Shown: positions 36,088 through 45,014 of the stretch, in pieces
How positions within the stretch are numbered: the first letter of the stretch is position 1
How the letters are laid out: every line of letters begins with the position of its first letter
Assembly: GCA_904394685.1 (NCBI GenBank)
Contig: CAJFNK010000001.1
Coordinates: 1 to 64,000 of the forward strand
Origin: Candidatus Heritagella gallinarum
GTDB taxonomy: Bacteria > Bacillota > Clostridia > Oscillospirales > Acutalibacteraceae
Length of the DNA: 64,000 bases
Direction of reading: 5' to 3'
Notes under the pieces: generated by a model
What the model saw: only the letters and a program-made list of their open reading frames with translations
The model's database searches: none
Told to the model about the DNA's origin: nothing
Made by a program: the position numbers and the translations under genes

Positions 36088-36123
36088 AGCCTGCTGTGAT
36101 GGCTCACAGCAGGCTCATTTTTT
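36088..36123 (+). terminator. Terminator after the SDR gene
   Basis: Arms 36088-36099 and 36104-36115 (AGCCTGCTGTGA and its complement) with a TGGC loop and TTTTTT. The stem is the same as in the sulfatase terminator at 29314. Confidence 0.92.
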
Positions 36124-36213
36124 ATGAATGATTTATGCGGACGATCTCTAAAAATCCAGAGTTCTTATCTTGTCCTGCAAATAATCTGAGAAATTGCCGC
36201 AGGCAGATGCTGA

Positions 36214-37101
36214 TTATTCGGTTGGATTTGGAGTTTTAGAAGGAAAATGATGATTTCCGTTGCGGTATTTTCGTGGGGTAGTGCCTTTAAATTTTTTGAA
36301 TGAGCGGATAAAATAGCTGGAATCGCTATATCCACATTCCAGCGAGATTTCGGTAATTGGGAGATCGGTTGAAGCCAAAAGAAAACTGGCCTGTTCCGCA
36401 CGATAATAGTTTAGATAGTCAATGGGCGTGCGGTGCGTCATGGCCCGGAATAAACGGCAGAAATATTTGGGCGACATGCCCGCCGCACGGGAGAGATCTG
36501 CCAGTGTCAGGTCGCTGGCGTATTGCTTTTCAATCAGTTCCAATGACTTTTTCAGCTGCAAAATACGCTGGTCGCTGCCCCGCAGCCCGGATGGGCCGGC
36601 ATGCCAGGCGCCGCTTTGTAAAATCAGCCCAAAAAACTGATAGAAGTATCCAATGGCTGTCAGCTCATACCCCACGGCCTGCTGTTGTATGGTTTGAAAC
36701 AGAGCGTCAAACAGGCAATGAAACTCCGTCGCTGAGGCCGGAAAATATTCCTGAATCAACATACGGCGAGAGAGAAAATCCTCCAGTTGCTCCCGGCAGG
36801 CGGTTCGTCCTTCTATAAAGGTGTGCATGTCAAATACAATACATTCATATACACAGTCGTGCGGAACCCCGCCATGCAAAACCCCACCGTTGATAAAAAC
36901 CGTATCTCCTGCTTTAACCGTGAGTTCCCGGTGATCCAGAGTCAGAGAAAAGCTGCCCTCGATCACCCGCAGCAGTTCACATTCCATATGCCAGTGATAG
37001 GGCATGGCATAACGGAGGTGGTGGATATCGATGTGGTGAAATTCCACCGGGAAATCCCGTGTCCCACGTTGTCTTACCTCATTATAACTCCAATACTGCA
37101 T
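36214..37101 (-). CDS. AraC-family transcriptional regulator next to fucI
   Basis: A protein of 295 residues: N-terminal cupin (about 30-110, YHWHMECELLRVIEGSF, NGGVLHGGVPHD) and C-terminal double helix-turn-helix (about 185-285, DLTLADLSRAAGMSPKYFCRLFR and EISLECGYSDSSYFIRSFKKFKG). The ATG at 37101 follows GGAGGCAGCT. It is divergent from fucI with 241 bases between starts and so is the likely activator of L-fucose utilisation. Confidence 0.92.
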   Translation of the reverse strand: MQYWSYNEVRQRGTRDFPVEFHHIDIHHLRYAMPYHWHMECELLRVIEGSFSLTLDHRELTVKAGDTVFINGGVLHGGVPHDCVYECIVFDMHTFIEGRTACREQLEDFLSRRMLIQEYFPASATEFHCLFDALFQTIQQQAVGYELTAIGYFYQFFGLILQSGAWHAGPSGLRGSDQRILQLKKSLELIEKQYASDLTLADLSRAAGMSPKYFCRLFRAMTHRTPIDYLNYYRAEQASFLLASTDLPITEISLECGYSDSSYFIRSFKKFKGTTPRKYRNGNHHFPSKTPNPTE

Positions 37102-37342
37102 AGCTGCCTCCAGAAAAAAGTGAATATAATCCGGTTTTTTGCCATTATATCACAAGAAACTGGGCGGTAACAAGACGTATAATCAAAATAGATGAAAAGT
37201 GTAATGTTGCGAGGAAAAAAACAGGCCGTATCTTGCAAAACACGGCTTATGGGGAGTTATTTATAAAAAACAATCCGGCAGGCATAAAGCACTTAAACGG
37301 CTGTGCCTTCCCATCCGGAGCGACAGAAAGGAATGATTTCTA

Positions 37343-39136
37343 ATGGCAAAAAGCAGATTGATCGGTGAATATCCTGTGATTGGTATTCGCCCCACCATTG
37401 ACGGCCGCAGAGGCCCCCTGAAGGTGAGAGAATCTCTGGAAGAACAGACTATGAACATGGCAAAGGCAGCCGCAAAGCTGTTTGAGGAAAACCTTTGCTA
37501 CACCAACGGCGAGCCGGTAAAGGTAGTAATCGCCGATTCCACCATCGGCCGTGTGCCGGAGAGCGCTGCCTGCGCCGATAAGTTCCGCCGTGAGGGCGTG
37601 GACATCACCCTGACCGTTACCCCCTGCTGGTGCTATGGCGCTGAAACCATGGATATGGACCCCAAGACCATCAAGGCCGTGTGGGGCTTTAACGGCACCG
37701 AGCGCCCCGGCGCTGTGTATCTGGCATCTGTGCTGGCTTCCCATGCACAGAAGGGTCTGCCTGCTTTTGGCATCTATGGCCATGATGTGCAGAACGCCGA
37801 TGCTACCGGTATCCCCGAGGACGTAAAAGAAAAGCTGCTGCGCTTTGGCCGTGCCGCTGTTGCTGCCGCCACCATGCGTGGCAAGTCCTATTTGCAGATC
37901 GGTTCTATCTGCATGGGCATTGCCGGCTCGATCATCAGCCCCGAATTCTTTGAGGAATACCTGGGCATGCGGGTAGAGTCTGTGGACGAGGTGGAAATCA
38001 TCCGCCGCATGACCGAGGATATCTATGATAAGGACGAGTTTGAGAAGGCACTGGCCTGGACAAAGGCCAACTGCCCCGAAGGCTTTGACAAGAACCCTGA
38101 GTGGATGCAGAAGACCCCTGAGCAGAAGGAAAAGGACTGGGAGTTTGTGGTCAAGATGATGTGCATCATCAAAGACCTGTATAACGGCAACCCCAACCTG
38201 CCCGAAGGCTGCGAGGAAGAGCGCCTGGGACACAACGCTCTGGTGGGCGGCTTCCAGGGCCAGCGCCAGTGGACCGATTTCTATCCCAACTGCGACTTTG
38301 CAGAGTCCCTGCTGAACAGCTCCTTTGACTGGGAGGGCGCCCGTGAGCCGTATGTGCTGGGCACCGAAAACGATACCCTCAATGCCGTTTCCATGCTGTT
38401 TGGCAAGCTGCTGACCAACACCGCTCAGATCTTTGCCGATGTGCGTACCTATTGGAGCCCCGAAGCTGTGAAGGAAGCCACCGGCTATGAGCTGGAGGGA
38501 ATCGCAAAAGAGTCCCAGGGCTTTATCCATCTGATCAACTCCGGTGCTGCCTGTATCGATGCCTGCGGCGAGGTAAAGGACGCTCAGGGCAATGGCGTCA
38601 TCAAGCCCTTCTGGGAGATGACCGAAAACGACATGCAGGCATGCCTGAAGGCCACCACCTGGAACCCGGCTGACCGTGGCTATTTCCGTGGCGGCGGATA
38701 TTCTTCCCGTTTTGTGACCCGCAGCGAGATGCCGGTTACCATGATGCGTCTGAACTTGGTCAAGGGTCTTGGCCCGGTGATGCAGCTGGTTGAGGGCTGG
38801 ACCGTCAACCTGCCGGAGGAGGTTTCCGATACTCTGTGGAAGCGCACCGACTACACCTGGCCCTGCACTTGGTTTGCTCCCCGTCTCACCGGCGAGGGCG
38901 CCTTCAAGTCGGCCTATGATGTGATGAACAACTGGGGCGCTAACCATGGCGCCATTACCTATGGCCACATCGGCGCCGACCTGATTACCCTCTGCTCCAT
39001 CCTGCGGATTCCGGTTTGCATGCACAATGTGCCGGAGAGCGAAATCTTCCGTCCGTCTGTTTGGAACGCATTCGGCATGGACAAAGAAGGCCAGGATTAT
39101 CGTGCCTGCGCTGCCTTTGGCCCGATGTACAAATAA
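37343..39136 (+). CDS. fucI: L-fucose isomerase
   Basis: A Mn2+-dependent ketol isomerase of 597 residues converting L-fucose to L-fuculose (and D-arabinose to D-ribulose). Its length and sequence match canonical FucI: N-terminal [24 protein letters not shown], central [33 protein letters not shown], and the C-terminal [20 protein letters not shown]. No fuculokinase (FGGY) or fuculose-phosphate aldolase (AraD type) is next to it. The operon at 29.4-34.4 kb contains functionally analogous enzymes of other families. The ribosome site is AGAAAGGAA. Confidence 0.96.
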   Translation: MAKSRLIGEYPVIGIRPTIDGRRGPLKVRESLEEQTMNMAKAAAKLFEENLCYTNGEPVKVVIADSTIGRVPESAACADKFRREGVDITLTVTPCWCYGAETMDMDPKTIKAVWGFNGTERPGAVYLASVLASHAQKGLPAFGIYGHDVQNADATGIPEDVKEKLLRFGRAAVAAATMRGKSYLQIGSICMGIAGSIISPEFFEEYLGMRVESVDEVEIIRRMTEDIYDKDEFEKALAWTKANCPEGFDKNPEWMQKTPEQKEKDWEFVVKMMCIIKDLYNGNPNLPEGCEEERLGHNALVGGFQGQRQWTDFYPNCDFAESLLNSSFDWEGAREPYVLGTENDTLNAVSMLFGKLLTNTAQIFADVRTYWSPEAVKEATGYELEGIAKESQGFIHLINSGAACIDACGEVKDAQGNGVIKPFWEMTENDMQACLKATTWNPADRGYFRGGGYSSRFVTRSEMPVTMMRLNLVKGLGPVMQLVEGWTVNLPEEVSDTLWKRTDYTWPCTWFAPRLTGEGAFKSAYDVMNNWGANHGAITYGHIGADLITLCSILRIPVCMHNVPESEIFRPSVWNAFGMDKEGQDYRACAAFGPMYK

Positions 39137-39148
39137 AATATAAAAATC

Positions 39149-39196
39149 AAAAGGGTTTTCCACTTTCTTTTCCAAGATTGTGGAAAACCTTTTTTA
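39149..39196 (+). terminator. Terminator of fucI
   Basis: GGTTTTCCAC and GTGGAAAACC arms (within 39149-39163 and 39180-39194) with a 16-base loop, followed by TTTTTT. Confidence 0.88.
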
Positions 39197-39341
39197 TTGA
39201 AAAAATTTTTTCTGACAACGCAAAGGCGTTTTTCAGAGGGTTTCTGCATAAACTGCAGGCATAGGGATTCCCTTTTTTCAAAAATTCTGGTATAGTAAAA
39301 CAGCAGAAAGATGTTGGAACTCTCAAAAAGGAGGCACTTGC

Positions 39342-39875
39342 ATGATTCACGGCAGTGCGGAGGAATTTCGCCTCTGCGTAAAAGACCTGCTGGATGCGCC
39401 CTGTGTGCAGTCCATGCAGCGGTTTACCCAGCATGGGGATGTTTCCACGCTGGAACATTGCCTGTTTGTTGCTTTTTTCAGTTATCTAATCTGCCACAAG
39501 TTCCGGTGGGATTTTCGTGCCGCCGCACGGGGCGGATTATTGCATGACCTTTTTTTATACGATTGGCATACCCCTCATTGCTGTGAAGGGCTTCATGGAT
39601 TTACCCATCCCCGAACCGCTTTGAAAAACGCCCAAAAGTATTTTGTCCTGACCCGACAGGAGGAAAATATCATCCTGAGCCACATGTGGCCGCTGACACT
39701 CCGGGCGCTTCCCCGCCACCGGGAGAGTATAGTGGTATGCTGTGCCGATAAGGTGTGTGCGCTGCTGGAAACCTTTGGCTATGTGCGCCGGCTGCGGCGG
39801 CGGGAATCCCTGCGCTGGATTCTTCTTTTGTGCCGTATGGCAGAATCACAGGCCGGGCTTTCCCGTGCAGCTTAA
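39342..39875 (+). CDS. HD-domain phosphohydrolase family protein
   Basis: A protein of 177 residues. The HD metal site is recognisable as STLEHCLFVAFFSYLIC (His39) and RGGLLHDLFLYDW (His68-Asp69), with later His in GFTHPRTAL and LSHMWPL. Proteins of this kind are often annotated as HD-family hydrolases acting on nucleotides or phosphates; the substrate is unknown. Preceded by AAAAAGGAGG, followed by a very strong terminator, so it is monocistronic. Confidence 0.82.
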   Translation: MIHGSAEEFRLCVKDLLDAPCVQSMQRFTQHGDVSTLEHCLFVAFFSYLICHKFRWDFRAAARGGLLHDLFLYDWHTPHCCEGLHGFTHPRTALKNAQKYFVLTRQEENIILSHMWPLTLRALPRHRESIVVCCADKVCALLETFGYVRRLRRRESLRWILLLCRMAESQAGLSRAA

Positions 39876-39882
39876 CAGATAG

Positions 39883-39925
39883 AGCACCCCCTGATGCAGA
39901 TTGGCTGCATCAGGGGGTGCTTTTG
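39883..39925. terminator. Strong terminator, 17-base perfect stem
   Basis: Arms 39883-39899 and 39905-39921 are perfectly complementary (AGCACCCCCTGATGCAG) around ATTGG, then TTTT. It ends the HD-domain gene and probably blocks read-through from the opposite glucan operon. Confidence 0.95.
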
Positions 39926-39927
39926 TC

Positions 39928-39960
39928 ATCCCCGCTGTTTTCGTGCGGGGATTTTGTTTT
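39928..39960. terminator. Second hairpin between HD-domain gene and glgP
   Basis: ATCCCCGC / GCGGGGAT (39928-39935, 39945-39952) followed on the plus strand by TTTTGTTTT. It is a back-up terminator, 18 bases beyond the glgP stop on the other strand. Confidence 0.75.
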
Positions 39961-39969
39961 GAAAAAGGA

Positions 39970-42303
39970 TTATACGCCCCAGATTTCTTCGGCGTATTGT
40001 TTGATTGTGCGGTCGCTGGAGAACTTGCCTGCATTGGCCACGTTAATCAGGCACTTTTTGGCAAACTCCTCACGCTGGGCATACTCCCGGTTGATGCGCA
40101 GACGGGCATCGCAATAGGGGATAAAGTCCAGCAGCAGGTAATAGTGGTCGGGCTTGTGCCAGCTGGCTCCCTCGGTCAGGGAATCATACAGCTCCTTGAA
40201 CATGCCGGTGCCGCCATCGGAGAAGGTTCCGTCCACCAGGGTTTCGACAACCCGGCGGATGCGGGGGTTCTCTTTCATAATCTTCTTGGGGCAGTAGCTG
40301 TCGGCAACCTGTGCCAGATCTTCTACCCGTGCGCCGAAGATATAGTTGTTTTCTTCGCCGGCCTGTTCTACGATCTCAATGTTAGCGCCGTCATAGGTTC
40401 CCAGTGTTACAGCACCGTTGAGCATGAACTTCATGTTGCTGGTGCCGCTGGCCTCGGTGCCGGCAGTGGAGATCTGCTCGGAAACATCGGCGGCGGGAAT
40501 CAGCTTCTCCGCATAGGAAACATTATAGTTGGAAACAAACAAAACCTGCATCTTGCGGTTGACGTTGGGGTCGTTGTTTACCAGGTTGGCGATTTCATTG
40601 ATATATTTGATAATTCCCTTGGCACGATAATAGCCCGGAGCCGCCTTTGCGCCAAACAGGAAGGTGGTGGGGGCAAAATCGGTGAGGGTGCCGTCTTTCA
40701 GGCCAAAATAGATGTCCAGAATCGAGAAGGCGTTGAGCAGCTGGCGCTTATATTCGTGCAGGCGCTTGATCTGTACGTCAAAGATAAAATCGGTGTTCAG
40801 GCCAAAGTTATCATGCTCATAGACATACCGTGCCAGCTCGTTTTTCTTTGCCTTTTTGATGTCCATAAACTGGCGCAGGGAGTTCACGTCGCCGGTATAG
40901 GGCATCAGCTTTTTCAGCTCATCCAGATCGGTGAGCCAGCCGTTGCCGATGCGGTCGCCGATAAAGGAAGAAAGCTCCGGGTTGCACAGGCCCAGCCAGC
41001 GGCGCTGGGTAATGCCGTTGGTCTTGTTGTTAAAGCGCTCCGGATACAGCTCATACCACTCTTTCAGAGCGTCCTCTTTCAGGATGCGGGTGTGGATTTC
41101 TGCCACGCCGTTGGTGGAATGGGAAGCATAGATCGCCATACGGGCCATGTGGATCAGGCCGCCGTCCAGAATGGCATAGCGGGACAGCTCTTTTTTCTCC
41201 ACGCCACGGGAAAGCAGCTCCCGCTTGAGGGCGTTGTTGAGCATCACCACATAGGGGAACACATGGGGGATTACCGAGCAGAACAGCTCCTGATTCCACT
41301 TTTCCAGTGCTTCTGCCATGATGGTGTGGTTGGTATAGGCAAACACACGAAGGGCGATGGAGAACGCCTCCTCAAAGCTCATCAGCTCCTCCTCCATCAG
41401 GATACGGAGCAGTTCGGGGATGGAAACCGTGGGATGGGTATCGTTCAGCTGTACTGCATAGGAATCGGCAAAATGGGAGAAATCATCGCCATAGCGCTCT
41501 TTATAGCGGCGGATGATGCACTGGAGCGAAGCGCTGGAGAAGAAGTACTGCTGCTTCAGGCGCAGGCGCTTGCCCTCGTCGGTATCATCGTTGGGATACA
41601 GGCAGGTGGAGATGGCGTTGGCCTCGTTCTCCAGACGGACAGCCTCGCTGTATTTCTGCTGGTTGAACAGGTCGAAATCAAAGCCCTTTACTGCTTCTGC
41701 CTGCCACAAGCGCAGGGTATTCACAGTTTTTCCGCCATAGCCGATCACCGGCATGTCATAGGGCACAGCCCACACGTCCTGGCCACGGAAATGCACCAGC
41801 TCTTTTTCTTCTTCCCGGCGGATGCTCCACGGGTCGCCGAAACGCTGCCAGTCGTCGGGATATTCCCGCTGGAAGCCGTTTTCGATGGTCTGGCGGAACA
41901 GGCCGTACTGATAGCGGATGCCAAAGCCGTCCAGCGGAATGTTCTGGGTAGCGGCGGAATCCAAAAAGCATGCTGCCAGACGTCCCAGACCGCCGTTGCC
42001 CAGAGCCGGGTCGTCGATCTCGTCAAAAAGTTCGGGAGAAAGCCCGTTCTGCTCCAGCAGCTCACGGGTCTCTTTGAGCAGACCCAGATTGAGCAGGTTG
42101 GAGTTGACCATGCGGCCAATCAGGAACTCTGCCGACAGATAGCAGGCCCGCTTGCCCTCAGGGTTGGTTTTCCAGTTTTCACGGGTACGGCGCAGCGCCG
42201 CACGGCTCACAGCCTGATAAACGGCTTTTGCGCCCGCCTCGGCGAGGGGCTTGTCGGTTTCTTCCTTCAGGGCGCTGAGAATCTCATTTTGAAATGTGGT
42301 CAT
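39970..42303 (-). CDS. glgP: Glycogen/starch/alpha-glucan phosphorylase
   Basis: A GT35 phosphorylase of 777 residues that releases glucose 1-phosphate from alpha-1,4-glucans. Sequence marks include RLAACFLDSAATQNIPLDGFGIRYQYGLF, QLNDTHPTVSIPELLRILMEEE and the PLP-lysine region ISTAGTEASGTSNMKFMLNGAVTLGTYDGAN. Start ATG 42303 overlaps the malQ stop (ATGA) and follows AAAGGAGGACAAAGA, so translation is coupled. With malQ it forms the cell's internal glucan/maltodextrin breakdown pair. Confidence 0.97.
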   Translation of the reverse strand: MTTFQNEILSALKEETDKPLAEAGAKAVYQAVSRAALRRTRENWKTNPEGKRACYLSAEFLIGRMVNSNLLNLGLLKETRELLEQNGLSPELFDEIDDPALGNGGLGRLAACFLDSAATQNIPLDGFGIRYQYGLFRQTIENGFQREYPDDWQRFGDPWSIRREEEKELVHFRGQDVWAVPYDMPVIGYGGKTVNTLRLWQAEAVKGFDFDLFNQQKYSEAVRLENEANAISTCLYPNDDTDEGKRLRLKQQYFFSSASLQCIIRRYKERYGDDFSHFADSYAVQLNDTHPTVSIPELLRILMEEELMSFEEAFSIALRVFAYTNHTIMAEALEKWNQELFCSVIPHVFPYVVMLNNALKRELLSRGVEKKELSRYAILDGGLIHMARMAIYASHSTNGVAEIHTRILKEDALKEWYELYPERFNNKTNGITQRRWLGLCNPELSSFIGDRIGNGWLTDLDELKKLMPYTGDVNSLRQFMDIKKAKKNELARYVYEHDNFGLNTDFIFDVQIKRLHEYKRQLLNAFSILDIYFGLKDGTLTDFAPTTFLFGAKAAPGYYRAKGIIKYINEIANLVNNDPNVNRKMQVLFVSNYNVSYAEKLIPAADVSEQISTAGTEASGTSNMKFMLNGAVTLGTYDGANIEIVEQAGEENNYIFGARVEDLAQVADSYCPKKIMKENPRIRRVVETLVDGTFSDGGTGMFKELYDSLTEGASWHKPDHYYLLLDFIPYCDARLRINREYAQREEFAKKCLINVANAGKFSSDRTIKQYAEEIWGV

Positions 42304-43787
42304 TCTTTGTCCTCCTTTTTGCAGCGGCAATACAGTTCTGCCAGGTCACGGATTTTCTTTGCGAGTTCCTCGCTGGCAGCGTCTTCCTTCATTCTCCAGA
42401 TCCAGTTGCCTCCCAGAGTAGAAGGGGTATTGATACGGGCTTCACTGCCCAGGTTCAAGAAGTCCTGCATGGGAATTACAGCCAGGTTGGCAACACTGCC
42501 ATAGGCGGCCCGGATAAAGGCCCAGGCGCCGTCTTTGTTCAGGCGCACGTTCAGGTATTTTTTCGCCATCTGGACGTCTTTGCGGTTGGCGCTCTTAAAC
42601 CAGCCGGCGGTGGTATCATTGTCGTGGGTACCGGTATATACCACGCAGTTCTTTTCGTAGTTATGGGGCAGATAATCGCTTTCCTCACGGGAGTCAAAAG
42701 CGAATTGCAGCACCTTCATGCCGGGATAGCCCGAAGCCTTCTGCATCTTGATAACGTCGGGGGTCAGGTAGCCCAGATCTTCGGCAATCAGGTTCATTTT
42801 GCCCAGCTGCTTCTTCACAGAACGGAAGAAATCAATGCCGGGGCCTTTGCGCCATTCGCCGTTGCGGGCGGTTGTGTCGCCATAGGGGATGGCATAGTAT
42901 CCGGCAAAGCCACGGAAGTGGTCGATTCGGGTCACATCAAACAGGCGGACATTGTGGCGCATGCGGCGCACCCACCAGGAATAATCATTTTCTTTCATAT
43001 CGTCCCAGCGATACAGGGGGTTGCCCCACAGCTGGCCATCGGCGGAGAAAGCATCGGGCGGGCAGCCGGCCACGTCGATGGGGCGGCAATCCTCATCCAG
43101 CAGGAACTCCTGCGTATCTGCCCAGGTGTCGGCGCTGTCCAGCGCTACATAGATGGGGATATCTCCGATAAAGCCCACGCCATTGTCGTTGGCGTATTTA
43201 CGCAGCTTTGCCCACTGGTCATAGAAGTGATACTGGATAAACACATAGAAATCAATGTCGTCTGCCAGTTCCTTGCGATAGCGCTCCATGGCCTCCGGGC
43301 GGCGCAGACGGATGTCCTCGTCCCATTCGATCCAGGCACGGTTTTCCATCTGGGCTTTTACGGCCATATACAGGGCATAGTCCTCAATCCACTGCTTGTT
43401 TTCCTCCCGGAACGCAGCGATTTCCGGATTTTCCCGGCCTCTCTCAAAGGCTTTGCGCAACACCAGGAACCGGGCGTTCCAAAGAGCCTCATAATCCACT
43501 GCTTCTGGATTCTCGCCCCAGGAATATTCCTCACATTCTTCTTTTGTGAGAAGCCCCTGCTGGCACAACATGTCCAGATCGATAAAATAAGGGTTCCCGG
43601 CAAAGGTCGAGAAGCTCTGATAGGGGCTGTCGCCATAACTGGTGGGGCCTACCGGCAATACCTGCCAATATTTTTGACCCGCTTCTTTCAGAAAGTCCAC
43701 AAATTCGTATGCGCTGCGTCCCAGCGTGCCGATCCCATAGGGGGACGGAAGACTGCTGATGGGCAGCAAAATTCCACTTGCCCGCAC
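42300..43787 (-). CDS. malQ: 4-alpha-glucanotransferase (amylomaltase)
   Basis: A GH77 disproportionating enzyme of 495 residues that lengthens short maltodextrins so that phosphorylase can act. Motifs include SGILLPISSLPSPYGIGTLG at the start, VTRIDHFRGFAGYYAIP (nucleophile region), LIAEDLGYLTPDV (acid/base) and YTGTHDNDTTAGW. The GTG start at 43787 is chosen because GGAGGA lies 7 bases before it and the family begins there; the longer open frame upstream is leader. First gene of malQ-glgP. Confidence 0.95.
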   Translation of the reverse strand: MRASGILLPISSLPSPYGIGTLGRSAYEFVDFLKEAGQKYWQVLPVGPTSYGDSPYQSFSTFAGNPYFIDLDMLCQQGLLTKEECEEYSWGENPEAVDYEALWNARFLVLRKAFERGRENPEIAAFREENKQWIEDYALYMAVKAQMENRAWIEWDEDIRLRRPEAMERYRKELADDIDFYVFIQYHFYDQWAKLRKYANDNGVGFIGDIPIYVALDSADTWADTQEFLLDEDCRPIDVAGCPPDAFSADGQLWGNPLYRWDDMKENDYSWWVRRMRHNVRLFDVTRIDHFRGFAGYYAIPYGDTTARNGEWRKGPGIDFFRSVKKQLGKMNLIAEDLGYLTPDVIKMQKASGYPGMKVLQFAFDSREESDYLPHNYEKNCVVYTGTHDNDTTAGWFKSANRKDVQMAKKYLNVRLNKDGAWAFIRAAYGSVANLAVIPMQDFLNLGSEARINTPSTLGGNWIWRMKEDAASEELAKKIRDLAELYCRCKKEDKE

Positions 43788-43826
43788 GATGAAATCCTCC
43801 TTCTGTCCTTTTGATTCTGGTATGTT

Positions 43827-43849
43827 TTTCCTGTCGGGCTGACAGGAAA
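43827..43849 (-). promoter_or_regulatory. Hairpin in the malQ leader
   Basis: Perfect TTTCCTGTC / GACAGGAAA arms around GGGCT, about 40 bases upstream of the malQ ribosome site. It is either an operator or an mRNA hairpin. Confidence 0.6.
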
Positions 43850-44167
43850 CCAGACGAGAGCCTGTTTGAAAAACGAACTGGTTTACTACCCGATTTTGGG
43901 TTGAGCGTTTAAGTTCAAATTTCGAAACATGCCCTGCTGTTAGTTCATTGCTTTTTATTATACCTGATTTTTGCAAGTTTTTAAACCCTTTTACTAAAAA
44001 AATATAGGTTTAAATCCAATAATTGTGTAAAATAGTTCATATGATTTTTTTGACTTTTTTTGTTTTGGGCTGCTTCGTTTCTTTTTTGCCCGGATTTCGA
44101 CAGCTGTTTTCTCTGTTTTCCCATATCGTCCAAAAATCCGGTGGGGAAAGGCTGTTACAAAAAATTC

Positions 44168-44196
44168 ATGACTTTTTTTTGTAAATCGCTTATAAT
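44168..44196 (+). promoter_or_regulatory. Promoter of the two-component system operon
   Basis: ATGACT (44168-44173) and a perfect TATAAT (44191-44196) spaced 17 bases. Confidence 0.7.
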
Positions 44197-44262
44197 AAAT
44201 CTGTATATTCTGAATAGTATTTACCGCCTTTGAGCGGTGATTCGTAAAGGAGGCAATTTGCC

Positions 44263-44952
44263 ATGTCCGTTGGAAAAATCCTGGTTGTGGATGATGACCA
44301 GAACATCTGCGAACTTCTGCGCCTGTATATCGAAAAAGAAAACTTTGAGGTGGCGGTAGCCAATGACGGCCGCCGTGCTCTGGAACTGTTCGACAGCTTT
44401 TCTCCCGATCTGATTCTTCTGGACATTATGCTGCCGGAGCTGGATGGATGGCAGGTGTGCCGTGAAATCCGCAAAAAGTCCCAGTGTCCCATCATTATGC
44501 TCACCGCCAAAGGCGAGGTTTTTGATAAGGTTCTGGGCCTGGAGCTGGGGGCAGACGACTATGTGGTCAAGCCCTTTGAAACCAAGGAAGTCGTGGCAAG
44601 AATCAAGGCCGTGCTGCGCCGTATGGGCAAAAATGGCGGCGAAGCGGTAAAAGAGGTCAAATATGACAAGCTCTCCATCAACCTCACCAACTATGAACTG
44701 AAAGTCAACGGCGTGCAGGTGGATACCCCGCCCAAGGAGATGGAACTGATTTATCATCTGGCCAGCAACCCCAACCGGGTGTTTACCCGTGACCAGCTGC
44801 TGGACGAGGTGTGGGGCTTTGATTATTACGGCGATTCCCGCACTGTAGACGTACATGTCAAGCGTCTTCGTGAAAAATTGGAGGGCGTTTCGGATAAATG
44901 GACGCTGAAAACCGTGTGGGGCGTCGGATATAAATTTGAAGTCAAAGAATAA
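44263..44952 (+). CDS. OmpR/PhoB-family response regulator
   Basis: A protein of 229 residues: receiver domain (1-120, acidic DDD at 10-12, phospho-acceptor Asp54 in LLDIMLPELDG, switch Thr in MLTAKGE, Lys in VVKPFE) and a winged-helix DNA-binding domain (about 130-227, TPPKEMELIYHLASNPNRVFTRDQLLDEVWG and TVDVHVKRLREKL). Preceded by AAAGGAGG. It heads an operon with a sensor kinase and an HtrA-type protease, the same gene set as the CssRS-HtrA protein-quality response of Bacillus, which supports a secretion or envelope stress role. Confidence 0.95.
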   Translation: MSVGKILVVDDDQNICELLRLYIEKENFEVAVANDGRRALELFDSFSPDLILLDIMLPELDGWQVCREIRKKSQCPIIMLTAKGEVFDKVLGLELGADDYVVKPFETKEVVARIKAVLRRMGKNGGEAVKEVKYDKLSINLTNYELKVNGVQVDTPPKEMELIYHLASNPNRVFTRDQLLDEVWGFDYYGDSRTVDVHVKRLREKLEGVSDKWTLKTVWGVGYKFEVKE

Positions 44953-45014
44953 TCAGTACTGTTCGACATATAGTACATCGCCGGGAATTCTTTCCGTTGT
45001 CTGGAGGTGGTAGG

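Larger units (their letters stand above)
43788..44262. other. Divergent intergenic region malQ / response regulator
   Basis: A 475-base AT-rich gap. On the left it holds the malQ leader with a hairpin at 43827-43849 and a TATAAT on the minus strand near 43955; on the right, the promoter of the two-component operon at 44168-44196. I see no gene between. Confidence 0.7.

Noticed and set aside
39901-42504. An 867-codon open frame on the plus strand opposite glgP
   Set aside because: It is the antisense shadow of a clear phosphorylase gene; no family resemblance, no ribosome site, and it crosses the malQ-glgP junction.
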